DNA of 64,000 bases. Origin: Paenibacillus xylanilyticus (GTDB lineage: Bacteria > Bacillota > Bacilli > Paenibacillales > Paenibacillaceae). The stretch spans positions 2,119,001 through 2,183,000 of the forward strand of contig NZ_CP044310.1 in NCBI RefSeq assembly GCF_009664365.1, in the 5' to 3' direction. Below the pieces are notes generated by a model. That model saw only the letters and a program-made list of their open reading frames with translations, did not search any database and was not told the DNA's origin. How positions within the stretch are numbered: position 1 is the stretch's first letter; each line of letters opens with the position of its first letter. Below, one piece after another: positions 33,108 through 41,585 of this stretch. The position numbers and the translations under genes are program-made.

Positions 33108-34013
33108 ATGAGTAATTGGGCTTTATTTAAAAATATGACCCGACTGTATTCCGTAACGGTAATGGTTGTTCCAGTAATACTAGGCACCATCTCCGCCTAC
33201 GCCATGCAGAAAGAATTTAGTTTTCTTTTGTTTTTGCTGACGCTGGTAGGCGCGGTTTCCGCTCATATTTTTTCCAATATGGTAAACGATCTATGGGATT
33301 ATCGGAACGGTACCGATACCCAAGCAACGGAGACCGAAGGCGCGATTTCGACGCACTCCGGGTTCTTGACTTCGGGAACCATGACCGAGAAGAAATTTGC
33401 GGCTATTACCTGGGGATTCCTTGTGCTGGCTGGGGCTTGTGGTCTCATTCTAACGATTGTCAGCGGTTGGCCGATCCTGGCTATTGCACTGATCGGTGCT
33501 TTGATCGCTTATTTCTATGTTGCGCCACCAATTAAATTTGGCTATCGCGGAAAAGGCTATAGTGAGATCGGGATATTTGTTTCCTTTGGTATCCTGCCGG
33601 TTTTGGGGGCCTACTATGTACAGACAGGAGAGTTTGCGCTTGCGCCGCTGCTGCTGTCCTTGCCGGTTGGCATGCTGACCACCATGCTGCTGTTTAACCA
33701 TCATTTTCTGCACTGGCGTGCGGATCGTGAAATTGGCAAGAAGACGCTGGTTGTCATGTGGGGGGAAGAGCGAGCGCTTCGCCTATCCAAGCTGATGACG
33801 ATCCTTGCTTATGTCCTTTTGATCGTAAGTGTGGTGTTCCATGCATTGCCCGTTTATGGTCTTGTCGCGATTATTTCCGTTATCCCCATGTACAAGGTTT
33901 ACAAATCACTGGGCAAAGTTAATCCGTCCGAGACGTATCTGCCGCTTATGGGAGCTTCCCAGCAATCGTCTGTGCTCTGCGGTCTGATCATGTGCGTAGG
34001 GCTTCTGCTTTAA
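33108..34013 (+). CDS. UbiA-family prenyltransferase (MenA-like)
   Basis: A 301-residue integral membrane enzyme with about eight hydrophobic segments. The first aspartate-rich motif is NDLWDYRNGTD near residue 61, and the second reads DREIGKKT near residue 206. Both bind the Mg-diphosphate of the prenyl donor. UbiA enzymes prenylate quinone, heme or other aromatic acceptors; similarity to MenA (menaquinone) is the most likely, but no men gene is adjacent. AGGAGG precedes the ATG. A Rex-like box over the start fits a respiratory role. Confidence 0.85.
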   Translation: MSNWALFKNMTRLYSVTVMVVPVILGTISAYAMQKEFSFLLFLLTLVGAVSAHIFSNMVNDLWDYRNGTDTQATETEGAISTHSGFLTSGTMTEKKFAAITWGFLVLAGACGLILTIVSGWPILAIALIGALIAYFYVAPPIKFGYRGKGYSEIGIFVSFGILPVLGAYYVQTGEFALAPLLLSLPVGMLTTMLLFNHHFLHWRADREIGKKTLVVMWGEERALRLSKLMTILAYVLLIVSVVFHALPVYGLVAIISVIPMYKVYKSLGKVNPSETYLPLMGASQQSSVLCGLIMCVGLLL

Positions 34014-34030
34014 ATGAGGTTATAAATAGG

Positions 34031-34063
34031 GTTCGGTCTGCGTCAGGCAGGTCGGACTTTTTA
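34031..34063 (+). terminator. Terminator after the prenyltransferase gene
   Basis: An 11-bp stem GTTCGGTCTGC / GCAGGTCGGAC with several G-U pairs is followed by TTTTT. Confidence 0.6.
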
Positions 34064-34114
34064 TTTATTTTATATGGATGAATTTTTACGTAAGGATTAA
34101 CTGGATTTAAGTTG

Positions 34115-34162
34115 AAAAAAAGCAGCAGGTTCAAGGGTTTGCCCTTGCTCCTGCTGCTTTTC
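34115..34162 (-). terminator. Terminator of the DsbA-like gene
   Basis: The stem AAAAAGCAGCAGG / CCTGCTGCTTTT with inner CAAGGG/CCCTTG is followed on the minus strand by a T-run. Confidence 0.85.
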
Positions 34163-34164
34163 TG

Positions 34165-34902
34165 TTATTTGGATGGTTTATCGGATTGCGGTACTTCGCA
34201 TCCATCATCAGTGCATACACCGCCGGCATCTGCGTTAGCTGTGCTGGATTCAACCATGGTGAAAGGGGAGCGTTCATCCCACGCCTTCTGAATGGCATCC
34301 CGGAACACGTCGTCCGGCTGCGCGCCTGATACCGCGAATTTTCGGTCGAATACGAAGAATGGCACGCCGCGAATGCCTAATTGCTCGCCTTCAGCCTGAT
34401 CTGCACGAACCTGCTCCGCGAATTGATTGCTGGCCAACACCTCGGCAGCGGTGCTGCGATCGAGACCCACTTCCTCGGCCAGTTGAATCAGTACATCCGT
34501 GTCACCAGCATGTTTGCCTTCTATGAAAATGGCCTTGAACAAACGCTCGCTGAGTTCAAGCATTTTGCCTTGTGTATCTGCCCAGTGGGTCAGGCGGTGA
34601 GCGGAGAACGAGTTGGTTGGAATCATCTCATCAATGTTATATTCCAATCCGGCCGTACGGGCATTGGCATTCATTTGAGCATTCATGCCCTTTGCCTGTT
34701 CCACGCTCATATTGTATTTGGCAGCCAGATATTCCGCGTTCGTTTTGCCGCTGTTCAGTTCAGCATGAGAATCCAGCTCGAAGCTTTTGAATTGCAGCTT
34801 CACTTCATCACGGTGTGGGAACTGAGCCAATACATTTTCCAAACGGCGTTTGCCAATATAACAGAAAGGACACATAAAGTCGGACCATATTTCAATAATC
34901 AT
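34165..34902 (-). CDS. FrnE-type DsbA-family oxidoreductase
   Basis: A 245-residue thioredoxin-fold protein. CPFC (Cys11, Cys14) forms the active site at the start, and the DsbA all-helical insert follows (for example RLTHWADTQGKM). A second pair CTDDGC (Cys230, Cys235) lies at the C terminus, as in the CX4C of Deinococcus FrnE. GIRGVPFFVFDRKFAVSG carries the cis-proline. No signal peptide is seen, so it is cytoplasmic. GGAGG lies 11 bases before the ATG. FrnE proteins assist stress and disulfide handling. Confidence 0.9.
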   Translation of the reverse strand: MIIEIWSDFMCPFCYIGKRRLENVLAQFPHRDEVKLQFKSFELDSHAELNSGKTNAEYLAAKYNMSVEQAKGMNAQMNANARTAGLEYNIDEMIPTNSFSAHRLTHWADTQGKMLELSERLFKAIFIEGKHAGDTDVLIQLAEEVGLDRSTAAEVLASNQFAEQVRADQAEGEQLGIRGVPFFVFDRKFAVSGAQPDDVFRDAIQKAWDERSPFTMVESSTANADAGGVCTDDGCEVPQSDKPSK

Positions 34903-34992
34903 TCTTTTTAAACCTCCATATAAATGAAACTATTTTAGTTACAATTATAAAGCGACTTTCTAAATAACGCAAGGCAGGTCTCGGGCTGGTCC

Positions 34993-35040
34993 CAAAAAAG
35001 AAGTGTTAAACATGCAGTGGGCTGCACGCTTAACACTTTT
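34993..35040 (-). terminator. Terminator of the deaminase gene
   Basis: The stem AAGTGTTAA / TTAACACTT encloses GCAG/CTGC, and the minus-strand tail is T-rich. Confidence 0.8.
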
Positions 35041-35117
35041 GTAGTAAATTATGATTGAAGTCTTCGATTCGAAAGTACCTGAATACTTGAAATACGTAAA
35101 GAAGCAGAACTATATCA

Positions 35118-35543
35118 TTATTTATCCCGGTATGCCTGGGACCAGTGGTAAGGCTGGATTTCGTCTAGTCTTTTATAAATTAACCTTCCATCCGGGTCAT
35201 ATACAGCGGCTTTGACATCTTCACCCCAGAAAAATAAACGTTCCTGACACACCCCGCAAGGAGTGAGAACTTTGAATTCCGAATGTTCGTCATCTCGTGC
35301 CACGCAGATGGAGTGAGTAACTCTCTCGTTTAGTTTATGTGCTTCGAGGTAGGCGCCCGTCTCCATGCACAGGTGTGTGGCATCATTGATCACTTCTGGA
35401 GCAACGCTGATTAACAGCGAACCCGCTGCGGTATAAACTACTGCTGCGCCACCCCAACCCTGAGGGTAGCGATGCTTCACAAAATTCGCTGCTTCATCAT
35501 ATAATTTTTGTTCAATGGATAAGGGTTCTGATTGAATTGTCAT
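35118..35543 (-). CDS. Cytidine deaminase-family protein (blasticidin-S deaminase-like)
   Basis: A 141-residue zinc deaminase. Zinc ligands are Cys59 in CMETGA, with the catalytic Glu61, and Cys96/Cys99 in PCGVC. Housekeeping cytidine deaminase uses a CxE or HxE site in a smaller, tetrameric protein; the CxE plus PCGxC pattern with a similar length also fits blasticidin-S deaminases. It is unlinked to pyrimidine salvage genes here. Drug inactivation or nucleoside salvage are both possible. Confidence 0.8.
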   Translation of the reverse strand: MTIQSEPLSIEQKLYDEAANFVKHRYPQGWGGAAVVYTAAGSLLISVAPEVINDATHLCMETGAYLEAHKLNERVTHSICVARDDEHSEFKVLTPCGVCQERLFFWGEDVKAAVYDPDGRLIYKRLDEIQPYHWSQAYRDK

Positions 35544-35602
35544 GATTTTATGTTTCTCCTTTAATTGAAAACTAGATACGACGACATTGGCATTAGCTTT
35601 AT

Positions 35603-37597
35603 CTAGGAAGCAGGTTCTGCGCTGTTTTCTTCACGGAATTGCCGGATCAGGTCATACGTGATGACGGTATCGGACACATGCAATCTCTTCGAAGCTTCAT
35701 CATGTCCTGAATTGCACGCACTGATGTTTGTCTTGTTGCGGGTGGACAGATCATAACATGAACCGTTCTCGTAAATATAATCGTCTGAAGGGATATAAAA
35801 TACAGAACCGTCAGTGAATGCACCGCTTCGCAATACAACGGTTCGGGTTGATCCGTCATAGATGTCATTCCCCATGTGATAATATTCATCTGGGATGCCG
35901 AGCAAATGAAGCGCCGATGGAGTGATATCCAGTTGTCCAGCAGGTTGGTCTATGGTTCCTGCCTCGGCTCCGTCCGGCAGATGAACCAGCAGCGGGACCT
36001 CATTCATGATTTGTTCCATATCCAGTTCATTCAGGGAGCGTCCAAGGAACTGCTCATACTGGGCTTGTTCTTTGATCGAATTATCGTGATCCCCATAGAA
36101 CATGAAGATGGTTTTATCCCATAATCCCCGGTTCTTCAGATCCTCCACCATACTGCCCAGTGCGGAATCTACATAATGAACGGATTGCAGATAATCACCA
36201 AACATCGTGCCCTCGAACTCACCTACATCCAGCTGCTGTTTATCCTGCGGAAGTGCGTATGGATGATGACTGCTGAGTGTGATGAGGAAGGAATAGAACG
36301 GCTCGGTCACCTCGCTGTCCATCTTCTGAACGGATTGTCGGAAAAAAGACTCATCGGACAAGGACCAGCCCAGCGGATCATCCTGTTCAAAATCATTTTT
36401 GCTGTAAAATTTGTCATAGTTCATGTTCTGATACATCGTATAACGGTTCCAAAATCCGCTCTCGTACGCATGAAATACATTGGTGCTGTAACCATTGTCC
36501 TTCAGTATTGAAGGCAAAGAATCATACGCGTGGTCAGCGTAACGAACAAATGCTGATCCTACAGGCAGTGGGTGGAGTGAGATATTGGCTCCAAAATCGG
36601 CATCCGATGTTCTGCCCTGACCTGTTTGGTGATAAAAATGACTGTAATATTGGCTTTCCTTCATCAGTTCGTTAAAATGCGGCGTGATTTCCTGACCACC
36701 GATACTTTGCCCGATCATGAAATTCATGAAGGCTTCTCCTTGAACGATGATGAGATTACTATCCTTGTACTTGCCAAACAGGGCATTTTCACTAGAAGCG
36801 TTATTCTGTCTGTCAGCAAAAAAGGATTTGGCTTGCTCGACATCTGCAGGATCGGCTTCAGGGCCGGAACCGATATGGTCTTTTGCATAGTTGTACAGAT
36901 CATATCCATGGAAAGCGAGAAGCCCAGTCACGTTGTACATGGAGACGTTCCACCAATTATTGTCGAACAGCCCTTTGGCCCACGTTTTACTGTAAAAATA
37001 GATTGGCCCCACCGCAAGACATAGTCCAAGCACCAAGGCGATGCCGCCTGCAGTGAGTCTGCGCATGCCTCTTTTCTTGCCGCGGTAATGGGAGTAATCC
37101 CCCAACCTGTTACTGGTTGTAGACAAATGGGAGATACGATTTCGCCTGCTGAATAGCAGGATGGCCCCATACGGAATGATGGCAAGCCAGTCTGCGAAGA
37201 ACCACAAGTCACTGGCGTGTATGAGCGTAGCAATGCTGTCACCCAGAGCGTCAACTTGTCTGGCCTGCATTAACACAGGGATCGTTAGAAAGTCCTGAAA
37301 GTATCGATAATAAACCATATCGGCATAGATCAGCGCTGTGAGGAGCAGATTGAGCACGACAAGAGATAAGATCATGCCCCGTCTAGGCAACCACCAGGTC
37401 CAGAAGGACAGGAGCAGCAAAGAGCCAATCGCAATGACTTTATCCAGAAGACCCATGGTGATGTTATAGGCATGCAGGTTGTGATGAAGCCACATGAGTT
37501 TCAGCAGCATCAGCACTAGAAAAATGAGATATAACGTAAGCGGATGATTAAGAAGCCTACGCGGCGTCATGCTGCGTGTAGGCTGTGAGATGACCAT
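35603..37597 (-). CDS. LTA synthase / sulfatase-domain family membrane protein
   Basis: A 664-residue protein with about five N-terminal membrane segments (MVISQPTRSMTPRR is cytoplasmic) and an extracellular sulfatase-fold domain from about residue 270. The metal-binding Glu is in GEAF near residue 287, the nucleophilic Thr in GQGRTSDADF near 331, and the Asp-His pair in YGDHDNS near 505. These match LtaS, which polymerises glycerol phosphate from phosphatidylglycerol onto lipid anchors. Start follows GGAGGGA. It may instead be a primase or an YfnI/YqgS-type paralogue. Confidence 0.9.
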   Translation of the reverse strand: MVISQPTRSMTPRRLLNHPLTLYLIFLVLMLLKLMWLHHNLHAYNITMGLLDKVIAIGSLLLLSFWTWWLPRRGMILSLVVLNLLLTALIYADMVYYRYFQDFLTIPVLMQARQVDALGDSIATLIHASDLWFFADWLAIIPYGAILLFSRRNRISHLSTTSNRLGDYSHYRGKKRGMRRLTAGGIALVLGLCLAVGPIYFYSKTWAKGLFDNNWWNVSMYNVTGLLAFHGYDLYNYAKDHIGSGPEADPADVEQAKSFFADRQNNASSENALFGKYKDSNLIIVQGEAFMNFMIGQSIGGQEITPHFNELMKESQYYSHFYHQTGQGRTSDADFGANISLHPLPVGSAFVRYADHAYDSLPSILKDNGYSTNVFHAYESGFWNRYTMYQNMNYDKFYSKNDFEQDDPLGWSLSDESFFRQSVQKMDSEVTEPFYSFLITLSSHHPYALPQDKQQLDVGEFEGTMFGDYLQSVHYVDSALGSMVEDLKNRGLWDKTIFMFYGDHDNSIKEQAQYEQFLGRSLNELDMEQIMNEVPLLVHLPDGAEAGTIDQPAGQLDITPSALHLLGIPDEYYHMGNDIYDGSTRTVVLRSGAFTDGSVFYIPSDDYIYENGSCYDLSTRNKTNISACNSGHDEASKRLHVSDTVITYDLIRQFREENSAEPAS

Positions 37598-37746
37598 CTA
37601 GGTTCCCTCCCAGTTGCAGTGTTTTGTTCATTTAATGTTAACGGAATGTAAAAACAGGGCTCCATTCATTATAGCTCTCCTTCATGGCATTTCAACTATG
37701 CCCCTAGCAGATGTGCTTCATGCAGATCGTTGGTTGCATAACCGTA

Positions 37747-37782
37747 CAAAAAAACGCCCCAGCCATGAAGGCAGGAGCGTTC
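37747..37782 (-). terminator. Terminator of the RNA methyltransferase gene
   Basis: On the minus strand AACGCTCC / GGGGCGTT with inner CC/GG pairs is followed by TTTTTTT. Confidence 0.75.
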
Positions 37783-37798
37783 TCTTTACATCGTATCC

Positions 37799-38959
37799 TT
37801 ACTGTTTCGGTGATGAATTCCGCGGAGGTAATGGTCCCAAGTACTGATAGTACTGGGTCTCAATGCGTCCGTTAAACAGTTTGCGGCGTTTATCCGCTTT
37901 ACGGCCAAAAGCTTCTTCGAAGGATTTGGTTGAAGTGATGGCAAAAAAGGACCAAGTCGGCATCTCGAGATAACTGCGGCCTAAGGAGCGGATCAGCTTC
38001 AAGACGTCCTTCTCTTCGCTCAGGCGTTCACCATATGGCGGATTGGTGATAATTACACCATACTGCCCTTGAGGTCTTGCCCGGTGTGCAGGCAGTACGC
38101 TGACTTCAATATCCTTCGCAAATCCCGCACTCTTGATCGCTGCCTGCGCTACCTCGATCGCTTCAGGGTCAATATCACTACCCGAAATCTGCAATGGAAC
38201 GTCGTCACGAACCGCATCAAATGCCTCCTCACGAGCCTGTTCCCACAGTTCTTTAGGGATGACATCCCAATTCTCGGAGTTGAAGGAGCGGCGCAGTCCC
38301 GGTGCGATGTTCCACCCGATCATGGCTGCTTCAATCAGCATGGTGCCCGAACCGCAGCACGGATCATAGAAGGGGCGGGATACGTTCCAACGGCTGAGCT
38401 GGATAAGCGCTGCAGCGAGTGTTTCTTTCAGCGGAGCCTCAGTCACGAGTTTACGATAACCCCGTTTGTGAAGTCCTGGTCCAGTCGTGTCGAGTGTAAG
38501 CAGGGCGCGGTCATTCAGCAAAATCACTTCAATGACATAACGAGCTCCGTTCTCGGGGAACCATTCGGTGTTATGCGTCAGCTTCAGCTTCTCAACGATC
38601 GCTTTTTTCACGATACCCTGAGAGGCAGGAACGCTGCTCAGTTGGGATTTGTGGGAGCGGCCTTCGACAGGGAATTCGCCGTTCGCAGGGATCCATTCTT
38701 CCCAAGGGAGTGCCTTGGTACCTTCAAACAATTCGTCAAATGTGGTTGCTGGGAATTCACCCATCTTGATAAGGACACGGTCAGAACTTCTCAGCCACAA
38801 GTTACAGCGGCAAATATCAATATAATCTCCAGTAAATACAACCCGGCCGTTCTCGACCGTAACATCCTCATACCCCAGCTGTTTCAATTCCCGAGCTACA
38901 ACAGCCTCAAGTCCCATTGCTGAGGTCGCAATTAATTGCAATTGAGCCATGTGTTTCAT
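37799..38959 (-). CDS. THUMP-domain RNA (guanine-N2) methyltransferase, RlmL-like
   Basis: A 386-residue protein with an N-terminal THUMP domain (MAQLQLIATSAMGLEAVVAREL) and a C-terminal RlmKL-like methyltransferase. The catalytic NPPYGERL is near residue 304, with the SAM motif YDPCCGSGTMLIEAA before it. These target 23S rRNA guanosines; the B. subtilis YpsC group is the closest known. The ATG at 38959 follows GGAG with five bases spacing. It is a single gene. No fused second methyltransferase domain is present. Confidence 0.9.
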   Translation of the reverse strand: MKHMAQLQLIATSAMGLEAVVARELKQLGYEDVTVENGRVVFTGDYIDICRCNLWLRSSDRVLIKMGEFPATTFDELFEGTKALPWEEWIPANGEFPVEGRSHKSQLSSVPASQGIVKKAIVEKLKLTHNTEWFPENGARYVIEVILLNDRALLTLDTTGPGLHKRGYRKLVTEAPLKETLAAALIQLSRWNVSRPFYDPCCGSGTMLIEAAMIGWNIAPGLRRSFNSENWDVIPKELWEQAREEAFDAVRDDVPLQISGSDIDPEAIEVAQAAIKSAGFAKDIEVSVLPAHRARPQGQYGVIITNPPYGERLSEEKDVLKLIRSLGRSYLEMPTWSFFAITSTKSFEEAFGRKADKRRKLFNGRIETQYYQYLGPLPPRNSSPKQ

Positions 38960-39187
38960 TTCAACTCCATTTCAAGCGGAAGAGGACGATGCCTTCATCC
39001 AGCTGTATAGTAACGGTGCGGCCTTGCCGCATTCCGTGAAAAAACTTACAATGAGAAATGCGGTGAGCACTAGCTTGCTAAGAAGCAGGTGATACTGTAG
39101 TCTAACCGCCTGTGTTGATAACAAACATTCATTATAGAACATTGGCATCCATAAGGAAAGCAGTCCAAGTGTCCAAGGAGGATATAC

Positions 39188-39823
39188 GTGGTGAATCTTA
39201 CCCCTGACGAATATGTAAATCAATTATTTCAAGAGGATGAGCTGTTATTAAAGGTAAAAGAGGCCATCCGTTCAAACAACATGCCGGAGGTGTCGGTTGC
39301 ACCGGCTTATGGCCGTTTGCTTACGTTTCTCGCCAAGACATCAAAGGCAGAGGCTGTGCTGGAAATCGGCGTATTGGGCGGATACAGCGGAATTTGCCTT
39401 GCTCGCGGTATGAGGGAAGGGGGAACGCTGACGTCGCTGGAATTGAAAGAAGAATACGCGGCGATGGCTCGTGGGCATCTGGAGGAAGGTGGCTTCGGCG
39501 AAAAGGTAGAGTATCGCATTGGCCCGGCGGCAGACAGCCTGAAGCAATTGGAACAGGAAGGTCGCACATTCGATTTTTTCTTTATTGACGCAGATAAGGA
39601 AAATTATCCGGTATATCTCGATTATGCCATTAAGCTGGCCCGGCCGGGTGCTGTCATTGTAGGTGATAATTGTTTCCTGCGTGGTCGTACGCTGAATCCG
39701 GACAAGCAGGGTCCTGCTGTGCTTGCAGTGCGTCGTTTCAATGAGCAGATAGCGAGTGACCCGCGCCTTGTCACCACCATGCTGCCGGATTATGATGGCT
39801 TGGCGCTGGCTTGGGTGAAGTAA
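39188..39823 (+). CDS. Class I SAM-dependent O-methyltransferase (family 3)
   Basis: A 211-residue cation-dependent O-methyltransferase of the COMT/CCoAOMT group. SAM binding is via EIGVLGGYSGICLARGM, the metal-binding FFIDADKENYPVYL carries the Asp ligands, and GAVIVGDNCFLRGR holds the second metal site. AAGGAGG precedes GTG 39188, with GTG 39191 as an alternative. In Bacillus, homologue YrrM modifies an unknown substrate next to sporulation genes; here it is alone, with no such context. Confidence 0.9.
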   Translation: MVNLTPDEYVNQLFQEDELLLKVKEAIRSNNMPEVSVAPAYGRLLTFLAKTSKAEAVLEIGVLGGYSGICLARGMREGGTLTSLELKEEYAAMARGHLEEGGFGEKVEYRIGPAADSLKQLEQEGRTFDFFFIDADKENYPVYLDYAIKLARPGAVIVGDNCFLRGRTLNPDKQGPAVLAVRRFNEQIASDPRLVTTMLPDYDGLALAWVK

Positions 39824-39857
39824 AAGTGGAAAATTAATACACAACATCTGAAAACGC

Positions 39858-39912
39858 AAAAAAAAGAGATGAACACATCCCTGATCACAGGGCCCGGGTT
39901 CATCTCTTTTTG
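39858..39912. terminator. Bidirectional terminator
   Basis: The stem AAAAGAGATGAAC / GTTCATCTCTTTT, with inner CCCTG/CAGGG, ends in T and A runs on both strands. Confidence 0.95.
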
Positions 39913-39948
39913 TCATTTTATAAAATTAGGATAAAGGTATGAGAGCTA

Positions 39949-41163
39949 TTAAACTTCAGGTGTGCCGTATGTTTCAAACCATTTTTTGATGGTGTCAAAA
40001 TCATCACTGAATGACAGGCCGAGCATGAGCAAAATACGTGCCTGTTGAGGGCTGAGGTTGTCCCCGGCAATGACGCCGTTGCCGCCGCCATATACGCTTC
40101 CTGAACCTGTACGGGTCGTGGTTACGAAGATGACGCCCTCTTCAATAGCTTTTGTACGGGCTTGTCCCATTGCTCTGGAAATACCGCCTGCTCCGGTACC
40201 GGAGGTTACGATCCCTTTGGCTCCGCCACGTACGAAACCTTCGATCGCTTCCCCTCCAGCTTCCTGATAGGAGATGGCAATTTCAACTTTCGCCAGGTCA
40301 GCCTTCGTAATCTTGCTCAGATCGAATGCCGGCTTGGCTGTGCCTTCAGGCTTCAGTGCACGTGCCGGAGCGCGGTAGATTCGGATATTCTCTTCATCGA
40401 TGTAACCAACAGCACCGAGCATTGGTGTCTCAAAAGTATCCGTACGATAGTCATTCGTTTTGGTTACACCACGTGCAAGCTGAATCGTATCGTTCAGCAT
40501 CAATACCGTTCCGAACGAGGTAGTACGCCCGCTGCCCGCAAGTTTGATGGCATTGTACAGGTTCGCTTGGGCATCTGAACCGATAACAGTCCAAGGTCGC
40601 ATGGAGCCGGTAATGACCACAGGCTTATCGCTCTGCACCGTCATGTCAAGGAAATAAGCGATCTCCTCCATGGTATCCGTCCCTGTCGTAACCACGACAC
40701 TGTCATACTGTGCAAGTGCCTTATCTACGGTAAGGGATAGATCGTATAGATCTGCCATTGTATATGAACCAGAACCTGAGTTGCCGAATTGAAGTGTGCT
40801 AACATCTGCTATCTTCTGTTTGTCGGGAAGCGCATCAACCATTTCTTCAATGGGGAGTGTGCCTGCCTTGTAATTTTGGAAGCTGGTCGCATCCTCGGAT
40901 TGACCTGCAATCGTTCCGCCTGTTCCAATGACAAGTACATTAGGTAATGCAGATTGTTTGGAGGATTGAGGCAAGGCGGGAATGGACGTATTCCGTGCTG
41001 GAGTAGTAGGTGAAGTGGACTGTACCGCACTGGTTGTTCCGCTCACTTCAACAGTAGCTGCTTGAGCGGCATAGGTTCCGACCGGGGACAAAGAGATGGT
41101 CAGAGCGGTTAAAGCGGCAGTACTCCATACAGCCCAGGGACGAAGATTTGAATGTTTACTCAT
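39949..41163 (-). CDS. Secreted type II L-asparaginase
   Basis: A 404-residue asparaginase with a signal peptide (basic start, hydrophobic WSTAALTALTISLS, AQA cleavage near residue 36). After a Ser/Thr/Pro-rich linker the enzyme begins at NVLVIGTGGTIAG, which holds the first catalytic Thr; TTGTDTMEE gives the second Thr and Asp, and GSMRPWT follows. It is exported or cell-surface located and hydrolyses extracellular asparagine. AAGGAGAG places the start at ATG 41163. Two perfect GlnR/TnrA boxes lie upstream, one over its -35, so nitrogen control is likely. Confidence 0.93.
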   Translation of the reverse strand: MSKHSNLRPWAVWSTAALTALTISLSPVGTYAAQAATVEVSGTTSAVQSTSPTTPARNTSIPALPQSSKQSALPNVLVIGTGGTIAGQSEDATSFQNYKAGTLPIEEMVDALPDKQKIADVSTLQFGNSGSGSYTMADLYDLSLTVDKALAQYDSVVVTTGTDTMEEIAYFLDMTVQSDKPVVITGSMRPWTVIGSDAQANLYNAIKLAGSGRTTSFGTVLMLNDTIQLARGVTKTNDYRTDTFETPMLGAVGYIDEENIRIYRAPARALKPEGTAKPAFDLSKITKADLAKVEIAISYQEAGGEAIEGFVRGGAKGIVTSGTGAGGISRAMGQARTKAIEEGVIFVTTTRTGSGSVYGGGNGVIAGDNLSPQQARILLMLGLSFSDDFDTIKKWFETYGTPEV

Positions 41164-41233
41164 AATTAGCACTCTCCTTCAGGTTAGTAACATGTGATGT
41201 TTGTTCAGAAGACTATGTAAATCAATTGAGATG

Positions 41234-41262
41234 ATTGTATTTTATGTTAACTAATATGACAA
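41234..41262 (-). promoter_or_regulatory. Asparaginase promoter with overlapping GlnR/TnrA box
   Basis: On the minus strand TTGTCA and TACAAT are separated by 17 bases. TGTTA-ACTAATA-TGACA (41245-41261) matches TGTNAN7TNACA exactly and overlaps the -35 element. Confidence 0.85.
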
Positions 41263-41280
41263 TAGTAGAAAAACAGATAT

Positions 41281-41335
41281 TATAAGGTTAAATCGATAGA
41301 TATTCAGAGAAAAACTACTATTTATAAGGTTAAAT
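41281..41335 (+). repeat. Two 13-bp direct repeats
   Basis: TATAAGGTTAAAT occurs at 41281-41293 and 41323-41335, 42 bases apart (about four helical turns), between the two GlnR/TnrA boxes. A protein-binding role is plausible. Confidence 0.6.
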
Positions 41336-41398
41336 GAATAAATATATATCAATAAAAGTAGAAATGAAAGGAGGGGTAAAGCTAATTAGTGGTTTTTA

Positions 41399-41415
41399 TG
41401 TTAATTAAAATGACA
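41399..41415. promoter_or_regulatory. Second GlnR/TnrA box
   Basis: TGTTA-ATTAAAA-TGACA matches TGTNAN7TNACA exactly and is 154 bases from the first box. It might serve the P450 gene or act as a distal site for the asparaginase. Confidence 0.8.
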
Positions 41416-41502
41416 TATAAGACTTTTATCCTGATTGAAAAATGAGGTTCGTGGGATTTAAATGGCTTCCCTAGGAGAAGAGGCTCAATTATTGCCAAAT
41501 AT

Positions 41503-41531
41503 TTGTATGGCCTTACAGTAAAGTCTATAAT
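41503..41531 (+). promoter_or_regulatory. P450 gene promoter
   Basis: TTGTAT, 17 bases and TATAAT, about 55 bases before the P450 start. Confidence 0.7.
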
Positions 41532-41585
41532 ATATGGTGTTCATTATATGTAAATAAATATATATTAGCGATTGGAGGAATGACG

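Noticed and set aside
38069-38923. 284-residue frame opposite the RNA methyltransferase
   Set aside because: Antisense shadow of the THUMP methyltransferase gene; no start signal and no family match.
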